Part shown: in pieces, positions 37,324-44,573 of the stretch
Layout of the letters: each line of letters starts with the position of its first letter
How positions within the stretch are numbered: the first letter of the stretch is position 1
DNA from: Affinibrenneria salicis
Lineage (GTDB): Bacteria > Pseudomonadota > Gammaproteobacteria > Enterobacterales > Enterobacteriaceae
Assembly (NCBI RefSeq): GCF_008710095.1
Contig: NZ_VYKJ01000007.1
Span: 1-64,000 of the forward strand
Direction of reading: 5' to 3'
Length of the DNA stretch: 64,000 bases
Position numbers and translations under genes: made by a program
Notes under the pieces: generated by a model
The model's input: the letters and a program-made list of their open reading frames with translations, nothing else
Told to the model about the DNA's origin: nothing
The model's database searches: none

Positions 37324-38049
37324 ATGTATCTGTTTTATCGCGCTCGCCATGTCATTAGCTGGTTACCTCTGCCGATTATTGCCGTTTGCCTCGTGTTGCA
37401 CAGCCAGCAGGCGACTATCAAGGTCAGCCCCCATTACGACGATACGGTTATGACGCTGGCCCTGGCGGAGCCGGAACCTGTCGTCCCGCCGGAACCCGAG
37501 CCTGAACCCGAACCCGAACCGGAGCCGGAGCCGGAACCCGAACCTCAGCCAGAACCGGTGCCGGTAGTGCCGGAACCGGCGGCGGTGGTGGCCCCGGCGC
37601 CCAAGCCTCGCCCCAAACCGGCGCCGAAGCCGCGCCCCAAACCGACCGTCAGCGCGCCTAAAACCGCCGCGACGCAGGCGCCGAGCGAAACTCGCCGCCC
37701 GGAACCGGCCAGACCGCCGGTGGCGGCTCCCCGCGTCAATACCCAGGCGATAGAAAACGGCTATATCCAGGCGCTGAGAGTACAGCTCGACAGGACCAAG
37801 CGTTACCCGACCGGGCGTCAGGCTTCGCTGGAGCGGCCGGAGGGCAGCGTGGAGGTGTGGCTGGAGGTCGATCGCTCTGGACGCGTGATCAATTCCGGCG
37901 TTAGCGGCAAGGCGCGCAGCATGCTGCTTAACCGCGCCGCCGCCAGCAGTCTGCAAAGTATTACCCAGGTTAAGCCGTTTCCTGTCGATGCGTTCGCCGG
38001 GCAAAGCACGAAACGATTTTCAGCCACCTTCAATTACCAGCCGCAGTAA
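37324..38049 (+). CDS. TonB-like energy transducer (second set)
   Basis: 241 residues. A short N-terminal membrane helix (VISWLPLPIIAVCLVLH) is followed by an extreme Glu-Pro repeat (EPEPEPEPEPEPEP, about 55-75) and a Lys-Pro/Arg-Pro repeat (KPRPKPAPKPRPKP), the classic rigid TonB spacer with acidic then basic halves. The C-terminal domain (YPTGRQASLERPEGSVEVWL, then SLQSITQVKPFPVDAF) is TonB-like. No receptor gene adjoins it; it may serve the receptor at 44574-46814, the phospholipase-like protein next door, or another receptor elsewhere. Confidence 0.88.
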   Translation: MYLFYRARHVISWLPLPIIAVCLVLHSQQATIKVSPHYDDTVMTLALAEPEPVVPPEPEPEPEPEPEPEPEPEPQPEPVPVVPEPAAVVAPAPKPRPKPAPKPRPKPTVSAPKTAATQAPSETRRPEPARPPVAAPRVNTQAIENGYIQALRVQLDRTKRYPTGRQASLERPEGSVEVWLEVDRSGRVINSGVSGKARSMLLNRAAASSLQSITQVKPFPVDAFAGQSTKRFSATFNYQPQ

Positions 38050-38304
38050 TTGACGCGCGCTGAATAGCGGAGAAGCCACAACGGGATCGAGACAGCATTA
38101 ATCAGGGGGCGTGCCGCGTCGCACCGTCTCTCTGTTAGCGCGCCGGGGGCGTTAAGCGCCGCTGGCGGCGATATTGTTAACTTCCGCGCGACGCTCTGCC
38201 TGAACCGCAGGTTCGGCCGGGACGCGATACACAACATGTCATAACGACAATATACGGTATATAACGCCGTCCCGTCGGGGGCGGAAACTGAAGGGGATTT
38301 TTTT

Positions 38305-38961
38305 ATGAACGCCAACTTACTGCACGAAATTATTTTTTATGTCATGTACGCTTCGCTGGTGGCGGCACTGGCGATCATCATCGAACGCGGGTTATATTTC
38401 GTTTACACGCGGCGTCAGGCCCGGCTGCTGGAGAAAGCGTTGACGGCGGATATTAAACGCGTGCAGGATTTGCCCGACAACCTGGTTCGACGCAATAGTC
38501 TGCCGCTGACGGTCATCGCGCCGGTGCTGGAGATGCACCATCAGACGAGCAATCGCGATGCGATCAACGACCAGATCGACGCGCAGTTCCTGCGCAGTAA
38601 ACCCTATCTGGCGCGCGGTTTGTGGCTGCTGGAAACCATCGTGACCGCCGCGCCGCTGCTGGGGCTGCTGGGCACCATCATGGGGATTATCGAAACCTTT
38701 AAGGCGCTGTCCGCCGCCGGCATCTCCGATCCGGCTCAGGTTTCTGCCGGTATGGGCACCGCGTTGTACGCTACCGCTTTGGGTATCGCTATCGCGCTGG
38801 TGTGTCTGCTGGGCAATAATTTCCTGCAGAGCCGCATGGAACACATTAACGAAATGCTGAAGGTGTTGTTGATCCGCGCCGGTATGTCCAGCACGCGCGG
38901 CCACAAGACGTCTGCGCCGGCGGAAGTCAACATCAAAGCAGCGGTAAACGATTATGCCTGA
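38305..38961 (+). CDS. ExbB/TolQ/MotA-type proton channel subunit (second set)
   Basis: 218 residues, three membrane segments. The core is APLLGLLGTIMGIIETFKAL and GMGTALYATALGIAIALVCL. GAAGGGGA lies 7 bases before the ATG. A 255-base gap separates it from tonB, so it may have its own promoter and be made together with the phospholipase-D-like protein, whose start lies inside its last codons. Confidence 0.9.
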   Translation: MNANLLHEIIFYVMYASLVAALAIIIERGLYFVYTRRQARLLEKALTADIKRVQDLPDNLVRRNSLPLTVIAPVLEMHHQTSNRDAINDQIDAQFLRSKPYLARGLWLLETIVTAAPLLGLLGTIMGIIETFKALSAAGISDPAQVSAGMGTALYATALGIAIALVCLLGNNFLQSRMEHINEMLKVLLIRAGMSSTRGHKTSAPAEVNIKAAVNDYA

Positions 38962-40228
38962 GCAACGCGGCGGGCGATTCCCGGGGCGCTGGAATAACTG
39001 GAAAACAATGGTTGCCGGAGGGTTACTGATTTTTAGCCACACGGTCTGGGCCAGCTTCACGATTCCTGGCTATGAGCTGATTTATAACGCCCCGACGGAG
39101 ACCGCGCTCAATGCGGATGACTTGCGTCAGCCGGACGAGGTTTGGGTGCAGATGTTCGACGGTGCGCAACATTCGATCGCGCTGGGGCAGTTCTATGTCG
39201 CCAACCAGGCGGGGTCGAAGCTTGACCGCGTGCTGCAGCATTTGCGCAAGGCGGGCGAACGCGGAGTGAAGATCCGCATGTTGATGGAAGAGAAGGGCGT
39301 GCGCATCTCTACGCCGGAAACCCTGGCGCAGCTGCGGGCCATTCCTAATCTTGAACTGCGTATCCTGCCTTACCATCGGCTGAGCGGCGGTATTCTGCAC
39401 GCTAAGTATATTCTGGTCGACGGCAAACAGGGCTATATGGGCAGCCAGAATCTGGACTGGCGCGCGCTGGAACATATCCATGAAACCGGGCTGCTGATCG
39501 GCGATCCGCGCGTGGTCGGGCAGATGCAGGCGATTTTTGAGCAGGACTGGCGGGCGCAGCAGGCGCTGCAGCGCAATGAGCTCGTCGCGCCGCTGCCGGC
39601 CGACGAGACAGTGAACGCCGGACAGCAGCGCCCGGCTAATTATCTGGTCGCCAGCCCGAAGGCGTTTAATCCGGCCGGCATCCCCGACTCGCAGGAGGAA
39701 TTGACTCATCTGCTGGCCGCGGCGCAGCAGCGGATACGGGTTCAGGTGATGGATTATGTGCCTCTTTCCTACGGGCCGGAGCGCTCGCGGCCTTATTACG
39801 CCGTGATCGACACCGCCTTGCGCAGCGCGGCGGCCCGCGGGGTGCAAATTGAGCTGATGGTTTCCGACTGGAGCACCAAACGGCCCAATATTAGTTACCT
39901 GAAGAGCCTGGCGATGTTGCCCAACGTACAGATCAAGATTGTCACGATACCTGAAGCCAGCGACGGATTTATTCCGTTTGCCCGCGTGATTCACAGTAAA
40001 ATCATGACCATCGATGAACAAAAAACGTGGGTGGGCACCAGCAACTGGAGCGGCGGTTATCTGGACAATTCGCGCAATCTGGAGGTGATCATGCAAAATA
40101 GCGACATGACGGCCCGGGTGGATAAGCTGTATGAGCAGCTATGGAACAGCCGTTACGCCCAACCGTTGCGTATTGACTACGATTATCCGACGCCCGCGCC
40201 GGGCGGCGCCAGCGGCGCGCAGGAGTAA
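38954..40228 (+). CDS. Exported phospholipase-D-like enzyme with two HKD motifs
   Basis: 424 residues. A hydrophobic stretch at about 18-33 (TMVAGGLLIFSHTVWA) acts as a signal peptide or anchor. Two complete HKD motifs are present: H149-A-K151-YILV-D156 with GSQN, and H347-S-K349-IMTI-D354 with GTSN, so both half-sites of the PLD active centre are intact. PLD-family enzymes cut phosphodiester bonds in lipids or nucleic acids. A periplasmic PLD with this topology resembles animal/viral PLD3-like proteins and cardiolipin-synthase relatives. The start overlaps the exbB end by 8 bases, arguing for co-translation with a TonB-type motor. The substrate is unknown. Confidence 0.88.
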   Translation: MPEQRGGRFPGRWNNWKTMVAGGLLIFSHTVWASFTIPGYELIYNAPTETALNADDLRQPDEVWVQMFDGAQHSIALGQFYVANQAGSKLDRVLQHLRKAGERGVKIRMLMEEKGVRISTPETLAQLRAIPNLELRILPYHRLSGGILHAKYILVDGKQGYMGSQNLDWRALEHIHETGLLIGDPRVVGQMQAIFEQDWRAQQALQRNELVAPLPADETVNAGQQRPANYLVASPKAFNPAGIPDSQEELTHLLAAAQQRIRVQVMDYVPLSYGPERSRPYYAVIDTALRSAAARGVQIELMVSDWSTKRPNISYLKSLAMLPNVQIKIVTIPEASDGFIPFARVIHSKIMTIDEQKTWVGTSNWSGGYLDNSRNLEVIMQNSDMTARVDKLYEQLWNSRYAQPLRIDYDYPTPAPGGASGAQE

Positions 40229-40676
40229 CCGTATCGCGCCTTTCCTGCTTATTTGCGCGGAGGGCGCAACTGTTCAGGCCGCCATGCGAAAATGGCGCTC
40301 CCCTTTGCATGTTTTCCTGTTCCGCAGCGCCGCTCCCGTTTTATTTCACCCTGCGCGTAGTTAATGCGCTCCGGCAGATTATAAACCGCCCTGTATTTAT
40401 CTTCTTCTCGTTTATTTTCTCGCTATCAATAACCTGCGTTATTAGTAATAACGTTTAAAAAACGTTGTTAAATCAGTAAAGCAGATTCATATATTGATCA
40501 AGTTTTTTTGTTACATGACGATAACCTGGATGTAAGAAATGTATCACCATGGACATTTATCGGACGCAAAGACATACCGACATACCGACGGGCCGATATC
40601 AGAAGGGAAACGCTAAACAGCGATCCTGTCTTTTAGGATTAATAATCTTATCTTTCTTATCACCAGGATTTATATA
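40229..40676. other. Intergenic region before the chemoreceptor gene
   Basis: AT-rich, no gene. GCCGATAT at 40592-40599 matches the flagellar sigma-28 -10 (GCCGATAA) at 7 of 8 bases, as expected for a chemoreceptor gene, but no TAAA lies at the right distance for the -35. TCCT-GTCTTT-TAGGA-type symmetry just before the start is weak. Confidence 0.35.
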
Positions 40677-42347
40677 ATGAATTTCATTCGCAACATTAAA
40701 ATCAGAACAATGATGATTCTGATTCTTGTTTTGTTCTCTTTACTGTGGGGCGGGGTTTCGACTTTTGCATTGCATTCCCTGAACCAGCTTACCTCCGAAC
40801 TGGCGTTAACTAACGTACAGCAAAACAACGGCGATATTATCAACGGTGCCAATGGACAATATTACCGCGCGGTCAGCGCGCTTGAACGCGCAGCGCGGGC
40901 TAAACAGAGAGATGACGCCGCTACGGCGGAAATGGAACTGAAGATGGTCGATGATGAGTTAAAAAATTTGGCTGCGGGTCTGGCCGAGTTTAAGACCACC
41001 GATCACGCCAATATCGATAACACAACCATCGACAACATCTATAACAGCTCGTATCGTCTGTACAATGACGGGATCCTCCCGCTGTATGAGGCGGTGAAGG
41101 CTAACCGCATCGAAGACTTTATTCAGAAGTCGGGCGATACCTACCGTCCTCTGCGTCGGGATTTCACCTCGGCGATCAATGAATATAACGGCGTCATCGA
41201 TAAGCTGAAAAGCGAGGCCCAGGGTCGAATTGACAGTTGGGTTAACTGGTGTAAGAACATACTGATTATGGCGCTGGTGATCGGTCTGATCATTGTGCTG
41301 CTGACCGATCGCTACCTGGCCAGCTTTGTGATCAAGCCGCTTGAATTGATTAAACAGCACCTGCAGGTGCTTGCGGTGGGGAATTTGCATGTGCGTATGG
41401 TGGATATCAGCCGCAACTGCGTGGGGCAATTGATTCCGTTTATCCAGAAAATGCAGAATAACTGGGTGACGACGGTTTCGGAAATTCGCAGCAGCGCAGA
41501 GGAAATTTATCGCAGTTCCGGCGAGATCTCTTCGGGGAATACCGATCTGTCTTCGCGCACCGAGGAACAGGCTTCGGCGCTGGAGCAAACGGCGGCCAGT
41601 ATGGAACAGCTGAGCGCGGTGGTGAAACAGAACGCGGACAATGCCAACCAGGCCAGCGTGCTGGCGCAGAATGCGTCTAAAATGGCCAATCAGGGCGGCG
41701 ATATCGTCAGCGACGTGGTCAAAACCATGGGTAAAATCACCAGCAGCTCGCAGAAAATCGCCGATATTATTAATGTGATTAACAGTATCGCCTTCCAGAC
41801 CAACATTCTGGCGCTGAACGCGGCGGTGGAAGCCGCGCGCGCCGGTGAACAGGGCCGCGGTTTCGCCGTGGTGGCCAGCGAAGTGCGTAACCTGGCGCAG
41901 CGCAGCGCGCAGGCGGCGAAAGAAATCGAAGGGTTAATCGACGAATCGGTTAATAATGTCAAAACCGGCTCTTCTCAGGTGGGGCTGGCGGGGGATGCGA
42001 TGGAAAACATCGTGAAAGCCGTCACCAACGTAACGGATATTATGGGCGAGATCGCTTCGGCCTCCAACGAGCAGAGCAAAGGCATTACTCAGGTCGGTCA
42101 GGCTGTGGTGGAAATGGACAGCGTGACGCAGCAGAACGCCGCGCTGGTGGAAGAATCCACGGCGGCGTCGGCCTCTCTGGAAGAGCAGGCGCGTCGTTTA
42201 ACCGAGGTTGTTTCCGTGTTCCGTCTGAGTGAAACGACGCAAAAGGCGAAGGGCAACGCGCCGGTCAAAGCATCGCATGCGCTGCCGCCGGCGAAGGCGA
42301 AAGCAGCGGAAGCCGACAGCGGCAACACGAACTGGGAAACCTTTTAA
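40677..42347 (+). CDS. Methyl-accepting chemotaxis protein
   Basis: 556 residues of the Tsr/Tar class. TM1 (MMILILVLFSLLWGGVSTFA) is followed by a four-helix-bundle periplasmic domain (about 35-190), TM2 (ILIMALVIGLIIVLLTDRYL), a HAMP domain and the conserved signalling hairpin (AFQTNILALNAAVEAARAGE, then GRGFAVVASEVRNLAQRSA). The C-terminus NWETF is the CheR/CheB docking pentapeptide, so it is a high-abundance type receptor that can help methylate others. The ligand is unknown. It follows the phospholipase-like gene after 450 bases, probably as its own transcript. Confidence 0.95.
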   Translation: MNFIRNIKIRTMMILILVLFSLLWGGVSTFALHSLNQLTSELALTNVQQNNGDIINGANGQYYRAVSALERAARAKQRDDAATAEMELKMVDDELKNLAAGLAEFKTTDHANIDNTTIDNIYNSSYRLYNDGILPLYEAVKANRIEDFIQKSGDTYRPLRRDFTSAINEYNGVIDKLKSEAQGRIDSWVNWCKNILIMALVIGLIIVLLTDRYLASFVIKPLELIKQHLQVLAVGNLHVRMVDISRNCVGQLIPFIQKMQNNWVTTVSEIRSSAEEIYRSSGEISSGNTDLSSRTEEQASALEQTAASMEQLSAVVKQNADNANQASVLAQNASKMANQGGDIVSDVVKTMGKITSSSQKIADIINVINSIAFQTNILALNAAVEAARAGEQGRGFAVVASEVRNLAQRSAQAAKEIEGLIDESVNNVKTGSSQVGLAGDAMENIVKAVTNVTDIMGEIASASNEQSKGITQVGQAVVEMDSVTQQNAALVEESTAASASLEEQARRLTEVVSVFRLSETTQKAKGNAPVKASHALPPAKAKAAEADSGNTNWETF

Positions 42348-42360
42348 TCACTGCGCGACG

Positions 42361-42379
42361 CGGGCGGCAACGCCCGTTT
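42361..42379 (+). terminator. Terminator-like hairpin after the chemoreceptor
   Basis: CGGGCG-GCAA-CGCCCG, a 6-bp GC stem capped by a GNRA tetraloop, followed by TTTA. The short U-tract makes it a modest intrinsic terminator 13 bases after the stop codon. Confidence 0.55.
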
Positions 42380-42431
42380 AGCGCAGACGATAAAGGCCGG
42401 CACGGCACATTAGCAGAAGGATAGCCAGATT

Positions 42432-42713
42432 ATGCGCAACAGATTGTATAACATGCTGCCTGACGTTATTTACAGCGTGCTGGCCTTTATCATTTTAACT
42501 CACGTTCAGCCGATCAACCGGCTTTATACCGGGCTGGCGGATAAATCCCAGCACTGGCTGCTTGCCCATGGCCTGCTGCCGGGGGTGAAATATGAATGGA
42601 ATATCGACCCGGTCAGTTTCTGGCTGGCGGTTATGTTTATTATCGTTATCGATGTCCTGTTGTTTACTCTTGTCAGACTGACGCGGCGTAAGTTAACAAT
42701 CTATCCCCAATAG
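42432..42713 (+). CDS. Small two-helix membrane protein
   Basis: 93 residues. Hydrophobic segments at about 10-25 (DVIYSVLAFIILTHV) and 63-82 (FWLAVMFIIVIDVLLFTLVR), with a soluble loop between and a basic end (RRKLTIYPQ). AGAAGGAT lies 7 bases before the ATG. I know no family. It is separated from the chemoreceptor by a terminator-like hairpin, so co-transcription is uncertain. Confidence 0.65.
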   Translation: MRNRLYNMLPDVIYSVLAFIILTHVQPINRLYTGLADKSQHWLLAHGLLPGVKYEWNIDPVSFWLAVMFIIVIDVLLFTLVRLTRRKLTIYPQ

Positions 42714-42846
42714 TTTCCGCACGCCGTCCCGTGGACAGGTTGTGCGCTCTGCGTTAGCCTGTACGCGAAGTTTATGTCCGCAATCGTAATGACGCTAATC
42801 TCTCCCTTAGGCTGTGTCGCGCAATTCACTTTCGCTAACAGAGAGT

Positions 42847-42917
42847 GAGAAAAATACATTAATTTTGTTCATTTTCTGAACTGATCTCGTGAGTTTTCAC
42901 AGCCGCTCCCGTAAGCA
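42847..42917 (+). repeat. Diverged dispersed repeat, partner at 35692-35762
   Basis: GAGAAAAATACATTAA followed by T-rich sequence and GCCGCTCCCGT. It matches the partner colinearly with many substitutions. Just after it is a near-palindrome GCAATTTTTCAC-CGGA-GTGACAATTGC. No gene is present between 42714 and the miniature element at 43018. Confidence 0.35.
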
Positions 42918-43017
42918 TTGTGCAATTTTTCACCGGAGTGACAATTGCGGGATATCGCCTGGTCTTGCCTTATTAACCGACAGGTTATTTCCCATTGATG
43001 CTCGTCATGCCGCTACG

Positions 43018-43185
43018 CTAAATAGCTTCGCATAATCGCGCTACACCTGCCCTGCAGGTTGAGTGACAACGATATTATGATTAAATCACAATCAACTGTT
43101 TTTAATGATTATTTAAATGTTCTTATCATCAGTTACGCGCTGTGACATGGTCAAAAGTGAAGCATCAATGCGCGAAGCTATTTAG
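43018..43185 (+). repeat. Miniature inverted-repeat element, copy 2
   Basis: 168 bp, nearly identical to copy 1 and with better preserved ends: CTAAATAGCTTCGC at the left and its inverse GCGAAGCTATTTAG at the right, perfect over 14 bases. Non-coding. It lies 250 bases before an IS1-family element, marking this gap as a landing site for mobile DNA. Confidence 0.85.
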
Positions 43186-43434
43186 CCGATCGCAATTATT
43201 CGGCTGACGGTTGCGTATGAACTATGACGCGGTAGTTTCAGGAGTGTGCGAACGAAACCGGTAGTATGATCCGCCGATAGAGTAGCTTCATTGTTTCAAC
43301 CCGATAGGGTTAGGTGGGGGGATAAGGCCGCAAGGATATCTACATAACCCTTTAGAGTGGTGTGATCCATTTGGCTTGAGTGGGTGTCCAGGCAACGGGA
43401 CAATATAAAGAACCAATCCCTGGAGGCGATAACC
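43186..43434 (+). other. Unassigned non-coding stretch between the miniature element and the IS1-type element
   Basis: No open frame. It ends in CTGGAGGCGATAACC, which looks like a ribosome binding site with its gene cut off by the insertion. The GC-rich CCGATAGGGTTAGG and AAGGCCGCAAGG segments look like structured RNA. It could be the leader of another insertion sequence (IS110-type elements carry a long non-coding leader of this kind), truncated by the IS1-type insertion; this is a guess. Confidence 0.3.
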
Positions 43435-43490
43435 GGTAATGACTTAAAAGCGTTATTTTGATAACGTATTCACTTTTAAGGATACGTTTT

Positions 43491-43769
43491 ATGACAGTCA
43501 CTATCGAAGTTGCCTGCCGATATTGTCAGCAAACAGAACCCGTCCGTAAGCATGGTACGGGAAAGGCAGGATTTCCCCGATATTACTGTCAACATTGTCG
43601 CCGTACTTTCCAGATTAACTACCGCTATAACGCGCATAAGCCCGGCACTAAAGAAAAAATTGTCGATATGGCGATGAATGGCTCTGGGATCAGAGACACA
43701 GGGCGAGTGCTGAAAATCAGTATGAACACCGTCATGAGCACATTAAAAAGCTCGCGCCACGACAAGTAA
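43491..43769 (+). CDS. insA: IS1-type InsA protein
   Basis: 92 residues. The zinc-finger-like start CRYCQQTEPVRKHGTGKAGF with YYCQHCRRTFQ (four Cys) is followed by the HTH GSGIRDTGRVLKISMNTV. In IS1, InsA alone represses transposition, and a -1 frameshift at its end makes the InsAB' transposase. Here the slip site is TTAAAAAG (43743-43750): reading can move from AAA to AAA one base back and continue into insB. The usual IS1 run of six A is shortened to five. Confidence 0.88.
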   Translation: MTVTIEVACRYCQQTEPVRKHGTGKAGFPRYYCQHCRRTFQINYRYNAHKPGTKEKIVDMAMNGSGIRDTGRVLKISMNTVMSTLKSSRHDK

Positions 43770-44191
43770 CAAGCAAGCCTGTCGTCTATGACGATCTCAC
43801 CCTGATTTGTGAACTGGATGAGCAATGGTCATTCGTGGGAAATAAAAAACAGCAGTACTGGCTTTGGTATACATTTGATACGAAAAGAAAACAGGTTGTT
43901 GCCCATGTATTTGGTCCCCGCACGGATGAGACGTGCCGGAAACTGCCCGATTTGTTGAAGCCTTTGCATATTGGTTTTTTCACCACGGATGGCTGGGGCA
44001 GTTACGCACGAGAAATCGGGTCAGAAAAACAGCTGACAGGTAAGATATTCACGCAGCGAATTGAACGACATAATCTTAATTTACGCATTCACATTAAACG
44101 TCTGGCGAGGAAAACAACCTGCTTTTCCCGTTCATTTGAACTACACGAAAAAGTCATAGGTGCCTACATTGAAAAATATCATTACAACTAA
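43742..44191 (+). CDS. insB: IS1-type InsB catalytic part (made by -1 frameshift)
   Basis: The frame is open from the slip site through LICELDEQWSFVGN, GFFTTDGWGSYAREI and QRIERHNLNLRIHIKRLARK to the stop. The Asp, Asp and Glu of the IS1 DDE triad are all present, as is the late HEKVIGAYIEKYHYN end. It is intact as part of an InsAB' fusion. A separate start (a GTG at 43835) is unlikely to be used. The element could still be active if the five-A slip site works. Confidence 0.85.
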   Translation: MKKLAPRQVTSKPVVYDDLTLICELDEQWSFVGNKKQQYWLWYTFDTKRKQVVAHVFGPRTDETCRKLPDLLKPLHIGFFTTDGWGSYAREIGSEKQLTGKIFTQRIERHNLNLRIHIKRLARKTTCFSRSFELHEKVIGAYIEKYHYN

Positions 44192-44205
44192 TTTGAGTCA
44201 TAACC

Positions 44206-44573
44206 TGATGTTGTAACAAGTAATGATTTGGCGTTGCTTTATTATGGTGAGCGATTTATTGACGTTATATATAACGTTATGATGTGAAAATAGTCTGGAT
44301 ATAAATATAATAATTGATGCGCTTAATTATTATATCGATAGTGATGATTTTTCAGATATTGAAGAATAAATAAAAGCCGGAAGCGATGACAAGATCAGAT
44401 CTTTCCGGCCATTTTTACCTGCTGGTTAATACAACAATCAGAGATTAACCTTTGTTTCCATAATCAGCCTGACCCGCTTGATGGTGGTAATAACCGGCAT
44501 GCCGGTGATAAATTCCAGTCCTTCAACCGGTCCGCGCCCTCGTCAGGAGGGCGCGGATATTCAGGCGTGACGA
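44206..44573. other. Intergenic region after the IS1-type element
   Basis: AT-rich, no gene. It carries the terminator listed next and nothing else recognised. Confidence 0.5.
44376..44409 (-). terminator. Terminator of the TonB-dependent receptor gene
   Basis: GCCGGAA and TTCCGGC form a 7-bp stem around a 20-base loop that itself contains AGATC/GATCT. On the minus strand it is followed by TTTTATTTATT, on the plus strand by ATTTTT, so it can act both ways. Confidence 0.55.

Larger units (their letters stand above)
43435..44205 (+). mobile_element. IS1-family insertion sequence
   Basis: 771 bp, the normal IS1 size. The ends are imperfect inverted repeats: GGTAATGACTTAAAA on the left and GGTTATGACTCAAAT (reverse complement) on the right. 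It contains the two overlapping frames insA and insB. No 8-9 bp target duplication is visible, so it is an old insertion or one flank has been rearranged. Confidence 0.85.

Noticed and set aside
40592..40599. Sigma-28 promoter for the chemoreceptor
   Set aside because: The -10 (GCCGATAT) fits but no TAAA element lies about 15 bases upstream, so I do not call it a promoter.
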